From assembly GCA_022316685.1 (NCBI GenBank), contig JAKJHU010001643.1, positions 1-64,000 of the forward strand: 64,000 nt of DNA, written 5' to 3'. Made by a program: the position numbers and the translations under genes. The notes under the pieces were generated by a model, which saw only the letters and a program-made list of their open reading frames with translations, had not been told where the DNA came from and did not search any database. Origin of the DNA: Progne subis subis. Taxonomy: Eukaryota; Chordata; Aves; Passeriformes; Hirundinidae. Shown piece after piece: positions 43,162-55,577 of the stretch (position 1 is its first letter; each line of letters opens with the position of its first letter).

Positions 43162-43262
43162 AGAGCATGGTGCTAGTATCACTGAGGTTGGGGGTTCAAT
43201 CCCTGTGTGGCCCGTTCACTTAAGAGTTGGACTTGTGGGTCCCTTCCAACCAAGAATATTCT
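43162..43262 (+). repeat. tRNA-headed SINE with CR1-type tail, 5'-truncated
   Basis: The start resembles a tRNA with a B-box-like GGTTCAATCCC (43193-43203). It continues TTCACTTAAGAGTTGGACTT then GTGGGTCCCTTCCAACC, the 3' end typical of CR1. This is the structure of the passerine SINE TguSINE1. The first bases of the tRNA head are missing at the LTR junction. Confidence 0.7.
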
Positions 43263-44711
43263 TTGCATTTGTCCATGTGGAGAATATCTGGTTGGTGTTT
43301 CTCCTGTTCACCAAATGCACGTAAAGAAACCTTTGGTCACCCCCAGCATTTAAGAGTTCTGGGGTGTTACAGCCCTGCAGGCTCACAATGGCCTCTTGTT
43401 TCCATGAGGCCCCACAGTGTCACACTGGCCCCTTGGTTCCATGGGTCCCAGCAGTACCACAAGGATCCCCTTGGTTCCACAGCATCCCACAGTGTCACCC
43501 ATGGCCCCATTCCACACAGTTTATGTGTCAGAGGAGGGGAATTCAGAGCCCTTTTCTCCCCTGTGAGCTGAGGGTCTGCATTTCCAATGGCCCTGCAACT
43601 GCCAAAGGGGCCTTTTTTGCTCAGCTGAGAACAGTTCTGCTAGTGCCTGTCCTGAACCTGCTTTTCCTGCAATTGTCCCCAAAGAATCCTAATTATTTGC
43701 AGCCCCAGGTCTTGTGTGCGTGCAGGTGTGAGAACTGAGGGATGGAACAGCTCTGCTGTGGGGAAATTCTCATTTTCTTGATTGTTTTTTACTTGCAGTT
43801 ATTTTGATTGTTTCTTTGGGGGTTTTGTGCTTTGTTTTGGGATTTTGTTGTTTTTGGGGGGAACTTTTTTGGGGAGTTTTAGGTTTTGTTTTGTTGTTTT
43901 TTTATTGGGGGTGGAGGTTTTTTTGTTTTTGTATGTGGTGTATCTGTTGTTTTTTGCTTTTGCTTTTGTTCTGTTTTTAAATTAACTCCCCCTGTCAGCT
44001 CTGGGCAGAGCTCTGTAACTCCATCTGACACTTGTTTGTGGCACTGTGGAGGTGGCCAGGGGGACCTTCCCGAGCTGTGTGCACAGGAATGCACATCAGC
44101 CCAGGCCGGGGGTGCTCAGTGCCCTCTCAGTTTTGCTGTCTGGCTGTGGCTCTGGACGCTTCCCTTGGAGCGTCTCCAGGCAGGGAACGTTGGAGCTGTC
44201 CCCACCGTGGTGTCACAGAGAGGGGAACCTTGGAGCTGCCAGCACAGTGATGTCCCAGAGAGAGGAATGCTGGGGCTGTGCTACTCCTTGCCCAGCCCCA
44301 AGAGCTCTGGCAGCACCTGGAGGAAACACAAAGGCTGAGTTGGGAGGGAGGCAGCAGGATCATGGAGTCCAGACCCCGGACCTGCACAGAAAGGCCAAGA
44401 GTGGCAGCCTGGACTTCCCGGGAGCGGTGTCCAAAGGCTCCTGGAGCTTTGGCCACCTCACAGCTGCGAGCATTGCAGTGATTGCAGAGCTCTGGGGAAA
44501 GGTCCCGGCCCTGGCTTGGGGCTGGGCCAGTGGCCCAGGGAGCAAATCAACTTGCAGCTGCTGCCCCACAGCAGGGAAGAGCAGGAATTGTTGGCTGGGA
44601 GAGACTCTTGCCAAGGGCCTGCAGCACCAGGACACAGGCCATGGCTGGACACTGCTTGGGGCCAGGGTGAGCTGGGATGTGGGGATGGACTTGTTCCCTG
44701 GGAGGGCGGTG
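43263..44711. other. Intergenic, repeats only
   Basis: 43360-43515 holds semi-tandem TTCCATGAGGCCCCACAGTG-like units, similar to those at 59725-59920. 43770-43980 is a T/G-rich low-complexity tract. No exon is recognised; frames here are short or low-complexity. Confidence 0.5.
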
Positions 44712-45285
44712 GGGCCCTGGCACCGAGTGGGAGGAAAAGCTGTGGCTGCCCTGGAATGGCTGGAAGTGTCCAAGGGCTGGTTGGAGGGGACTTCCTGCTG
44801 GATGGGATGGGATGGGATGGGATGGGATGGGATGGGATGGGATGGATGGGATGGGATGGGATGGATGGGATGGGATGGGATGGGATGGGATGGGATGGGA
44901 TGGATGGGATGGGATGGATCAGTCTAATATGTTGATTGCAGTGTGGAGGTGGTGTGAAAGTTGGGAGGGGTAGGGATTGCAGTGGGGGATGGGGTGGTTT
45001 GGGCTCTTGGAGTAGGGGAGTAGAGGGAGGGAAAGCAAGAAGCAGTTTTTAAAGACTGCGGGTGCTTTTAAGAATTTTGGGCCTGGAAGTGTCTTGTGGT
45101 AGGTTGCCATGAAATTGGAAGGCTGAGTTTAAGGTGCTGTGCAGGGTGAGGTGGAGTGGCAGTGATTTTGGGAGGGTAAGGGACCTGCTCCCAAGAAAGA
45201 AAGAAAGAAAGGAAGGAAGAAAGAAGAAAGAAATGAGAGAGAGAGAGAAGGAAAGAAGGAAGCAAAAAGGGAGGAAGGAAGAAGA
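44712..45285. repeat. Second copy of the block's left flank, with (GGGAT)n array
   Basis: It matches 1-521, including the pentamer array (44802-44920, here broken by several GGAT units) and the purine-rich tract. Sequence upstream of 44712 would be the continuation lost at the window start. Confidence 0.9.
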
Positions 45286-46114
45286 AATGAAGCTCTATAT
45301 GTCTAATTTAATAAGCAACAAAGTTGAATTTAGCAGCCATGCAATTTTATTAAGTAGCATTTTATAATCTATCATGTGCAAAAAAATTGGCATTGATTTA
45401 TTAAAGATAAGTACTTTTTGGACAAGCATAAGCAAAACCGACTGGGTATGGAGGGGGGTTTCTCACCCCACCTCACGTGCAAAACAAAGTAATCCAACTT
45501 AACTCATATACTGTGTGCTAATATATATTCATTAATATTTCTCGTAAATCTCCTATTTTTAATTTGTAAAATCTCCGTCACTATACTACATAGTGCATGT
45601 TCCACTTGTTGTTAGGGGTCTTCTTGGGTTTTTGGTGGTCTTCTTCAGATGAAGGCTCATCATCTTCCTCTTGTCCTATGAATAACCTTACTGGTTGCGC
45701 GTGCACTCTGAGTTTTGTGATTACATAACTAAGCATTATGTTCCAAAAAGTAATTATTTCATGGATCAAACCACCACCCAAACTCCCCACATTGGAATAG
45801 TCCCAACACTGTCCATCTCAAGGCCAGTTCTATCCTAAGACATCCTGTATCCCATAACATCTGCAAAGGGCCCATCTCCCGACCTTGGAGTAGTCCCAGC
45901 TTTGGCCAATCCAGCTTTGAAACTCTTGCTTATCTCAAACTGCATCCTGTATCTTATTTTTCTCATGTAGCATCTGCCAAGGGGCCCATCTGCTTTGTAA
46001 CACTACTCACATCTACTTTTTCCTTTACTACTTTATAACAACGATTTTCTAAAATACATGTTTCTAAAATATTATAATAGTTACAATTAGCATGAATCAT
46101 TTTCATTTGTTACA
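45286..46114 (-). repeat. 3' LTR of ERV-A2
   Basis: It matches 522-1335, including the missing TGTTATAA end next to the purine tract. The polypurine tract follows at 46115-46137. Confidence 0.85.
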
Positions 46115-46299
46115 ATTTCCCCATTTCTCTTTTTAATCATATTGATTCATGCTTTTTAATTAAAACTGAATCTCGATTTCTTCTATATTCCCAATAATCC
46201 AGGTTTTCACGCTCTCTCATTTCAGCCTCTAAATTTTCTAACATCTCCCGTGCTCCTCAAGCTTTTCTCATTCCTTCTCAATTTGCTTGACATCTCTTG

Positions 46300-48279
46300 T
46301 GCTATATGTGCTCTTTATATTCAGTCAACATCTCTTCGGTTCTTTCTTTTGAGTGTGAGTAGGTCTAGCTTTTAATATCATCAAAGATTTGGTTTCCCTT
46401 TTGCTGCCAATTCTGGATCAATGGGCATTGCTGTAATTTGCATTCCTTGTATCACTGGGTGGATTAGTCTAGTAAGACATGGAATCATGCATGGTAAGAA
46501 TAACAATCCTAATCCAGAACATAACAGCATAAATCCCAATTCTTCCACCAGGCTCCTCCAAAGAGGTTATCCCACCAATCCGTTTTTAGAATAGAATTCC
46601 CCTTTTGAACAGGTACGTGTGCCACCCTTTTAATTTCTTCAGCAAGTGTTGTGATGGCTTCCCCATGATCATCTCTCTCCACACAGCACTCAGATTTTAA
46701 ATCTTCCTCAAACTCCCCCTTCTTCAGCCACAGATAATCTAGGGCAATTCTGGTTTGATATACAAATGCTCACATTTGTGAATGCTGCTTGGCCAATAAC
46801 TTTAGGGCATCAGAAGTATGGTTTGATACAACCTCCACTCCTGCCTGGAGTCTTATCAACAGATTCAATAGATAAATTGGGTCCTATATCCCCAAGATCC
46901 ATCCTCAGCCCAAGTTGCTGGGTATAATACGCTATGATTCTTTCTGCAGGCCATTTGTCTTCCCCCATTCTGGTTTCCCCTGCCTTTGGGAAGTTGAGGT
47001 TTAAATCTCTTTTATTCCTTTCTAGAGTCTCATCAAGTGGTGTTCCCAGCATATTGCTCCTAGACCTTGGTATGACAAAGAAGGAGGTCGTATAACTCCT
47101 AAGGTACAGGTTCCCTCCCACTTCCAAGGTAATTCAGTATATACCAGCACAAATCAGTTTGATTATTCCACTCACAATTCATTTCCTTTGTTTTTCCTCA
47201 ATACCCAGTAAAAGTTTTTGGTCGTCAGGTCTTAGTTTTATTATCCGAATTAACTACCAAAGTAGATATACAAGGAGTATATCCTACTACTTCATTATAT
47301 TTCCTTCCTTCTCAAGTTATACAGACTGTTCCAATTACTTGATGACTCAAAATCCATCCTTCAGGTCATTCTAATGTCTTGGAAATTTGAGTATGATTCC
47401 ATTTTAAAAATTGTTCTGTAGCTAGGACTCTCACCTCTCCACAGCCATTTTCAGCCATTCTACGTCCCTCACAGATCCAGCACTTGGATAATCCTAATTT
47501 GTAGCAATTTCTTGCATCAAATCTACAAAAAGGTTCTTAGCTGAGGTTGTCAAATCCCAGTCGCTACACTGCTGTTTTAATTGTTCATACAGCTTATCCA
47601 GTTCCTTTAATTCTTTCCCTATGGCCTTTTTATGTATTTCTTTTTTTTTGTTTTCTTTTTCTTCTTTTTTTCCTTAGTGCTATACCTCCTATACCTATAC
47701 TTGGATCATTCCCATTCTCATCTTTCTCAAAACAAAAAAAAGTTTCATATTGAGGACAGATTTGATCCACTATAAGGATAAGGAGCTGGTCCATTAAATC
47801 CTAAATTTTTCCCTACCCAATCCATTTTTCTATTTTTAACACAAACTTCTATAAAATTGCTGCATTAGCAGGCAGCACTAACATGTGGATGTGCCATGAA
47901 CAAAATTCCATCTTGTCTTCACCCACATGGAGTGATGGCATTTATTACAGGGATCAGCATTATTGGGACTTTGTTTTTGCATAGATTGTTCTCTCATTGC
48001 CTACTCTTGTGCTGCTTGTTTTATTATTGTTTGTTCCTGCATTGCTCATTCCCTTCTCTCATGGACTCTGTCCAGAGTGGCTCCATAGTTTTGGCCAGTT
48101 GCCAAGGGCATCACGACAAACACAGTGAAAATAATCCTCAGGAATTTCAACTTTCTACTGTCCTCAAGGCCCTTTGGGTTGCAGCCAAGGGCCAAGATGT
48201 CAGGATTCTTGGGAGGAAAGTTTATATCCTGGGATCTAGTCACTGGTGCCTTTGGTCTCACTGGTACCCTTGGCCTCAT
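46300..48279 (-). pseudogene. env: ERV-A2 env remnant
   Basis: The leader frame from 48279 is identical to that of A1 over 77 residues, including VFVVMPLATG. Further on there is an SU/TM-like stretch (46810-47127). The first cysteine of the C..CC motif is again a stop near 46700, and membrane-spanning sequence lies near 46500. Frames are broken. The stretch 2430-2510 of A1 is largely deleted here (near 47137). Confidence 0.7.
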
Positions 48280-48828
48280 GTTTGTTTCAAGGATGGCACA
48301 GATTACTCACAGTTCTCACAGCACTGCCCTCTCCCTCTCTCTCTCTGCGTTAGTCAGCTACTTCTTCTTTTAGTCTAAACCACCAAAGCTCTGGAGATGT
48401 GCCAACTACAATAAGATTTGCTTTTTCACTACTTCAGTTAACAACCTGGTTTGTTGGTTGCTTTTTGCTCTGATGTCGGGGATAATTATTAAGTCTTCAT
48501 CTCCACCAATAGGCACATTCACAATGCCAGTTCATGTAAGAAATGTGTCTATAGCGTGGCACACAAATTCCTTCTCCACAGCAACTGTTAATTATGATAC
48601 AGTGGTCTATATATTATGAATTGTTTGCTCTCTCACCTGCTCAAAAGCTAATATAGTAAAAACTCATTGGTCTAAATTTTCTGTTAATCAAACTGCTGCA
48701 TAAAAAGGTTCCATCTTCATATCTCAAAGGTGTTCCAAAAAAATCACTGAAAAATCTTTTTAAAGTTAACTGTTCACACACGCAATCTCAGCAAGTTAAA
48801 CAAATCATCTCTTTCTTTCTTCTTCTTG

Positions 48829-49164
48829 TTACTCTCCACCACAATTAAGGCAAAGCGCACAAATAACACAAACCCATGGGCGACACTCTAAGCCATGCTT
48901 AGTACACTCCCAGTGTGTACTTGTCTTGGACTCTTTTAGTAACAGGTGTTCCAGTCTCTTGTTCTGGAATTGTAGTTCCTCAATGAAATCTGTTAGTGTT
49001 AGTCGCTGAGGGCCTCTTAAAAGATTTTCAATCTGTTCAGGCTGTTCCCATTGATCAAGGAAGCGTCTAAGCCCTTCCCACTGGCATTGTTCTGCCTCTG
49101 AACTCAGTGGAGTTGCAGTTGACAGCCAATCCAGAATGCCTATTTTTCTAATAAATTCAAACAC
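48829..49164 (-). CDS. Small cysteine-rich ORF 2 between pol and env (ERV-A2)
   Basis: A 111-residue uninterrupted frame, longer than its A1 counterpart. It starts MFEFIRKIGILDWLS, shares FLDQWEQPEQIENLLRGPQR with A1, and ends with six cysteines in about 25 residues (C..HGLEC....CVICALCLNCGGE). The cluster recalls metal-binding cysteine-rich regions of small regulatory proteins, but no homology is recognised. It lies about 550 bases upstream of the env leader. Confidence 0.5.
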   Translation of the reverse strand: MFEFIRKIGILDWLSTATPLSSEAEQCQWEGLRRFLDQWEQPEQIENLLRGPQRLTLTDFIEELQFQNKRLEHLLLKESKTSTHWECTKHGLECRPWVCVICALCLNCGGE

Positions 49165-49436
49165 AAACCTTTAATCGTTAACTATCAAAGGAGTTTGTTA
49201 ACCTGAATAGGTTAAGCAAGACAATTTATCTTTTTCTGTTGTTTCTGGGTATCCTACTATATCCACATCTTACTTTTATTATCCTTTGTTGTTCTGCAGT
49301 GTTCTCAAAGCCACTAGTCATTCCATGTGATATGCTAAATAAATAATGCTCTTTGTACTTGATCTTCTATTATATAATTATCAATGTTGATCTATGCTAA
49401 AACCCAATTTGCATTCTAAAGTCTCACTCTACTCTA

Positions 49437-49783
49437 CTAAAACATTGTATACAATTAATCATAAAAGCTACATCTCTTTGGTCCCAAGGTACAGTTGTTC
49501 TGTGCCAATGTCTTTGTCTCAGCCACTTCATGGTCACTGCTTTACACCGCTCACACCGATGACCGTGTTTGCAGCACCTTGCTGAAACACGGAAACTTCT
49601 CTCTGCGGGATGGCAGCTTCTGACCTTTCTGTCCTAAGGATATCTTGAATATCCTGGGGCTGGGTTATTCTTTCAATATGTGGGTGGCACACCAAATGTG
49701 TTGCAGCATTGTGAAATCCACAGCCGACAATGATTTTCCATATGAGCTATAGCCTCTGGGCACCAAATGCTCTCTTCAGCCAT
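49437..49783 (-). pseudogene. Small ORF 1 between pol and env (ERV-A2), frame-broken
   Basis: It keeps the MAEESIWCPEAIAHMEN start (ATG at 49783) and most of the DNA of the A1 ORF. Indels near 49710 and 49633 change the frame relative to A1. Confidence 0.5.
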
Positions 49784-49879
49784 GTTGTGGATAATTACAG
49801 TTTTACTTTAAACTGTATTTTGGACCTCAATAAAAAGGTTTAATCAATTTAAGTCTTTTTTCATTTTACTTTCAGAACT

Positions 49880-52325
49880 CCTGGTGTCAAATAATTTTCC
49901 AATCTTTATTGGGTATAGGTCCTTTTACCCTTGAAGCATGAGTCTAGCCTTTTTCTGCGTTCGAAATGTGGTTTTGTCAGAGAGATTCCATTGTCCCTCT
50001 TTTAGAGTTGCTCCTAGGTTTTTCATGGCTTCTCTTCTGCTAAAAAAAGTATGGCGTTTGATTTTGTGTTCCTGCTTCCTGAAAAGTCATAATTACATTG
50101 CTGTTTTCCCTCAGGGCAGCTTTCTTAGCTTTGTCATCAGCCAAATTGTTTTTCTTGTTTTAATGTCTCTCCCTCTGGTGGCCTTTCACATGAACCACTG
50201 CTATCTTTTTTGGGCTCTTCAAAGCTTTAAGAACTTGAATTATCAATCCTTGGTGCACTATCCTTTTCTTTGAGTGTTTATAAGTCCCCTTTCTTTCCAA
50301 ATTCTTCTAAATGTGTGCACTACCCCAAAGGCATATTTTGAGTCGGTGTATATGGTCCCTTCTTGATCCTTTAATAACAGCAATGCACAGAATAATGCAT
50401 GGAGTTCACAGGCTTGTGCTGACCAGGACGGGCTAAGGGGACCAGATTCTTTTACTTCCAGTTTTTCTACCAATTATGGCATACTCAGATTTCCTTCTTC
50501 CGTCTACCACTCGGGATGATCATCTATAAATAATTTTTCTCCTGTTTTTAATTCTTGTTCTTTCAAATCTGGGCATTTTTTGTTTGTAACTCTATGACCT
50601 CTGTGAAATCATGTATTAATTCTTCCCCTGGGTCCCCGTAAAGGAACTGAGCGGGGCTTTGTATATTTGTCACTCATCTAATTCAGGGGAGGCTATCAAG
50701 ATAGCCTCATATTTTAATATTCTGCTATCAGTTAACCATTTTTCAGCCTTTTTAGCAAGGATTCCCCTAATATTATGGGGATGTACACTTCCAGTGGTGC
50801 CCCAAAGTTACTTTTTGGACTTCTTCTACGAACACAGCAGTGACTACCAGAGCTTGCAGGCATGTTGGCCAGCTCTTACTAATTGGATCCAATAATTTGG
50901 AATAATATCCTACTGGCTTTTGGCTTCCTGCCAATCTTGAGTCATACTTCATAAGCTTTATCAACTGTATAACAAATAATTGAAAAGGCTTGTCTAAATT
51001 GGGAAGACTCAGTACAGGAGCTTGCAGTAGGGCTTCTTTAACTTGCTCAAATTTTCCTGATCCCTTTCAGTCCATTTCATGCATTGGTAGTTAATTTCCC
51101 ATATAGAAATTTTACTTTTCTACTAAACCCTTCTATCTCTTGCCTACAATAACCCAAAGACTCAAAAACTGCATTATTTCTCTTTTAGACTTTGGGGGTC
51201 CCATGTTCAATATTCCTGAACCCTTTCAGGTCTAGTTTTTTCTTTGCTTACTAATCCAATGACCTAAATACCGCACTTCTGACTCTACAAACTGCAATTT
51301 TGACTTTGATATCTTCAGCCCGTTTTCTCCCAGAAAATTTAGAAGCTTAATAGTACCCTTTAGTTTCCTCTTCACTTTCTCTTGCTACTAACAAATCATC
51401 TACATACTGTAGCAGCTTAATTCCTTTGGGTAACTCAAAGGATTCCAAAGATTTTCTAACGCCCTCCCAAAAGATTGGGTGCCTCTGTAAAACCTTGCGG
51501 TAGCACCGTTCACCTGAATTGTTCTCTCCTACCTGTATCTGGGTCCTCCTACTCAAAGGCAATCCCTACTGCCCTCATCCAGAGGGCAAGTTCAAAAGGC
51601 ATCCTTTAAATCCACGACACTGTACCAAATGTAATTAGGAGGTATCTGGCTTAGCTACTCCTGGAAGCGGGTAATGGTTCTTTGATTTACCGCTCTGAGA
51701 TCCTGGACTAGTCGGTAGCTACCATCAGGCTTCTTTACCGCAGGATGGGGGTATGATGTGGTGACACACAGGACTCCAACACCCCCTGATGTACTGAATT
51801 CTCAACTACCGGTTTCAGTCCCTTCTGACCTTCCAGTGATATCGGATATTGTTTTACTCCAATGGGGATTTCTGGGTTCTGTATTTCAACGCTAATGGGC
51901 TGAATGTTTAATTTTCCTACTTCACCAGTATACCACACAGTGTCGCTAATCTGAAAATCTTCTTCAGTTAAAGAATAGATTTTAAGTTTTCCTTCACAGG
52001 TGTTATTTAATCCCAAGGCTATTATTAAGTCCCTTCCTAATAAATTAATATCAGCCTCTGGTATTAATACCAAATCATTAGTCCAAATTTTTTATCCATT
52101 CAATCTGCACATTTTTATTTACAGGAACCTGAAAAACTTCTCCTTTAACCCCAATTACTGGGACACATTCATGACTTACTTCACACCCTTGTGGTAGTTT
52201 TCTGTGGACCTAGTAGCTTCTGTGTCCACCAAAAATGTGATTTCTTCCTTTTGAGGACCTATTTTCAGTTTTATCAAGGGCTTCTAGGTGTTCAGTCCTC
52301 ATTAAATAGAGCTCCTGACCCCCCG
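49880..52325 (-). pseudogene. pol: ERV-A2 pro-pol remnant, integrase mostly deleted
   Basis: Protease again has LVDTEAT and, in the 112-residue frame 51735-52073, INLLGRDL. RT shows TVLPQG-type sequence near 51500 and LLQYVDDLLVA (51347-51562). RNase H has IYTDSKYAFGVVHTF (50258-50473). The integrase start joins its C-terminal tail near 49980-49950, as in A1, with the HHCC finger and DDE core absent. The gag-pol UAG seen in A1 is missing here through a small deletion. Confidence 0.8.
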
Positions 52326-53935
52326 TCTTCTTGAAACATTTTCTCCTCTTGCTGCCTCTTTCTACAGAATTTTTAGATGTCCCTTTTTGTGGCAATAAAA
52401 ACAAGTGGGTCCTGTACTTCTGGAGGTAGGACAAGAAGTTTCTAAGTGTCCTTTCTGGTGACAGGAAAAACACGGGGGTCTCATATCCCCAGAGGTGGGA
52501 CCTGCCTTTTTCTGTTGTTTGTTCTTTCCTGAGCACTTCTCTGTATTCATGGTTGTCTGTGTTTCCTTGACTGCTGCCATTAAAATCTGTGTTTTTGTCT
52601 TTTGCCTCTCCTCATCTCTTCTCACATACACTTTCTGTGCTTCTCTTAACAATTCCTGAAGCCCCCTATCCTGCCAATTTTCTACTTTTTCCAGCTTCTT
52701 CCTGATGTGCCCCCAGAACTAAACTACAAATTGTGTTTTCAAAAGGACCTGTCCTGCTGCAGTATCGGGGTCTACACCTGAATATAACTGCAAGGCTTTT
52801 CTTAGTCTTTCTGACCAGTCTGCCAGGGGTTCATCCTTCCCTTGGTGCTCACTTAGAGCTTTCCTTATTCTGCCCCTTGGGCACTGCTTCCCAGATTCCT
52901 CGGATAATCATCCACCGGAGATCACTCATATTCTGCCTGTGTCTTTCATTCTGATTATTCCAACCTGGATCTTGCATAGGCCATTTCTGATCCCCTGGTC
53001 TGGCCCCTGACATCTCTATCCCAAACCCTCATTCCTGAATGTCTAATCATTTCTCTTTCTTCCATGGTAAACAAGATTCCTAAGACAGACTGCAGTTCCA
53101 CCCAGGTGTATATATTCAGCCCCAAGAACTGATCTAATCTCTCTGCCCTCCAAGAGGATCCTCTAGCAGCCTGCCCATCTCCTTCTTAAACTCCCTAACA
53201 TCCCCTGTGTTCAGGGAACACTCACATCACCAATAGGTCTTTGTTCTGGATTTGCCATTGGAACTTTTCTAAGCGGTATAGTCCATCTTCCATTTTTGCT
53301 TCCCCATCCCATCATCACTTCTCCCTGTCCCCCACCTCTAGTTCTATGTGCTACTGGCCCCTCCTGAATAGGGGGTGCATTTGCATTTACAGGAGGACCC
53401 TCGGGGGCTTGGGGTTGAACGGGCTGATTAGGTTGCCTATAAGGGGCTGGGAGGTGATCTAACATATCCTAGGGCTCCTGTCTGTCTTTTTTACTGCTTG
53501 CCTTCTAATTTGTAAAGAATAATGGAAAAAATTGCTTCCTTGCCTTCGAGTGACAAATTGACCTTTTCCCATGGGAAGCCACAGGCAGCATATTCGCTTT
53601 CTTCCTGATTGAAAGGTTTGTTTGAATTCACATACAAATTCAAAGCCTGGCAAATCCAACCTTCAAACAATCCAACTTTGGCCAATGTAAAATATCTTTC
53701 CTGATCATTTCCTTTGTCCATTCAAGCATACAATAGTTAATCATTTTCTGCTTACTTTTTCCTCTTTGGGATTCCCATGCATCCCAGTATCATAACATCA
53801 TCCCCAGTGGACTGTCCTGAGGGATGCTCCCCTTCTGAGAATCCCCTCACAGTTCCCAGGTATACTAGGCTCTTGTGAATTTTCTTCATAATTCGCAGCT
53901 CCTAGGTCTAAGGAGTTACTCTTGCTTGGGCCCAT
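52326..53935 (-). pseudogene. gag: ERV-A2 gag remnant
   Basis: The start is MGPSKSNSLDLG at 53935. Capsid sequence is present but shifted in several places. Nucleocapsid (52362-52652) shows two zinc knuckles: CFSCHQKGHLETSC and a second, CFYCHKKGHLK, that loses its last Cys to a frameshift. This clarifies the degraded second knuckle of A1. Confidence 0.75.
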
Positions 53936-54719
53936 TTTTGGCAGCAACAAAGCAAGAAACCCTGGTACCAGGAGAATCTTGGTCTCCCTCACTCACTTCA
54001 TGGTTCAATCCTCTCACTTATTATTCTGTTGCACTATCTTGTTTTTTGCCAACTGTTTGTCTCATGCCTAATTCCAATCTTTCTCCCAATCTGTCTTCCC
54101 TGACTATATCCTTCTAGCCACTTTCCCTTGCAATCCCTCTTAGTCTCATACTAAAGTTACCAACTATTTACTTCTCAAAGAAAATTGAACTTGACTCAAT
54201 TGCTCCCTCCTTATTCACCTCGCCCAGTGATCATATCGCTCCCTTCTCCTCGAGGACCTTCCCTGGGTTCTCGGGCCGGGACCCTCCCTGCCAGTCCCTC
54301 CCAGGGATCCTCACTCGTTCTCTCTTTTCACTTCCCTCCTTTCCTGGCTGGTCTCCTCACAGAGAGCTGAAAACGGTACTGGGAGGTTCACACTTGCTTC
54401 AGGGGTCTGGGCTACCAGCCCCCATTTTAGATATTCTACACACACACAAACACACAGCCGCCTGCCTGCCCAACCCCGTGGTACTTACACAGTCCATTTT
54501 CCCACACGGTTCTTGTGCACAAGACGTTTTACAGGCGCCTTTACCTTTAGCTGGCACTCCAATGGCAGTGTTGGTGTGTGCCTCCTATTGCTGGCTTCCT
54601 TTGCTGATGCGTTATCGTAATTGGAACTCCTTCTCCAAGGAGTCTAACCTTGGGACCACCTTAAAAGAGCTGGTGGGGAGCTCCTTCCCGAGACTAGCCG
54701 TCCTTCCCCAGGCTGGAGT

Positions 54720-54737
54720 TCCCGGGTTTCAGCACCA
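54720..54737 (-). other. Primer-binding site of ERV-A2 (tRNA-Phe-like)
   Basis: Identical to the site at 10060-10077. Confidence 0.7.
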
Positions 54738-54740
54738 AAT

Positions 54741-55577
54741 TGTTATAAATGAAGCTCTATATGTCTAATTTAATAAGCAACAAAGTTGAATTTAGCAGCA
54801 ATGCAATTTTTTTAAGCAGCATTTTATAATCTAGCATATACAAAAAAAATTGTCAGTGATTAATCAAGATAAGTAATGTTCGGACAAAGCATAAGCAAAG
54901 CCAACTGGGGTACGGAGGGCTTCTCACCCTACCTCACACAAAACAAAGTAATCCAACTTAAACTTATATACTGTATGCTAATATATATTCAATAATATTT
55001 CCAGTGAATCTCCTCCTATTTTCAATTCTTAAAATCTACGTCACTATATACATAGTGCATGCTCCACTTGCTGTTAGCGGGTCTTCTTGGCTTTTTGGTG
55101 GTCTTCTTCAGATGAAGGCTCATCACCTTCTTTGTGTCCTAGGAATAACTTTACTGGCTGCGCGTACGCTCTAAGTTTTGTGTTATACATAACTAAGCAT
55201 TATGTTCCAAAAGGTAATTATTTCATGGATCACACCACCACCCAAACTCCCTACCTTGGAATAGTCCCAGCTTTGTCCAGCTCAAGGCCAGTTCTATCTT
55301 AAGACATCCTGTATCCCATAACATCTGCAAAGGGCCCATCTCCCGACCTTGGAGTAGTCCCAGCTTTGGCCAATCCAGCTTTGAAACTCTTGCTTATCTC
55401 AAACTGCATCCTGTATCTTATTTTCCTTGTGTAGCATCTGGCAAGGGGCCCATCTACTTTGTAACAATAATCACATATATTTTTCCTTCACTACTTGATA
55501 ACAAATACTTTCTAAAATATATCTTTCTAAAATATTAATACAGTTACAATTAGCAGGAAACATTTTCATTTATTACA
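54741..55577 (-). repeat. 5' LTR of ERV-A2
   Basis: It matches 10081-10904, with TGTTATAAATG and CATTTATTACA ends. The right flank (TCTGGGATATAAAAAACCC) differs from that of A1. Confidence 0.85.

Larger units (their letters stand above)
45286..55577 (-). mobile_element. ERV family A, proviral copy A2
   Basis: A second minus-strand copy of the provirus at 522-10904, with the same gene order, same integrase deletion, same truncated 3' LTR end and same left flank. It has LTRs at 45286-46114 and 54741-55577. The two copies differ by many substitutions and single-base indels but share one block of about 327 identical bases. Confidence 0.9.

Noticed and set aside
43193..43203. A functional tRNA gene
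   Set aside because: Only the B-box half is present and it leads into a CR1-type tail, so it is a SINE.
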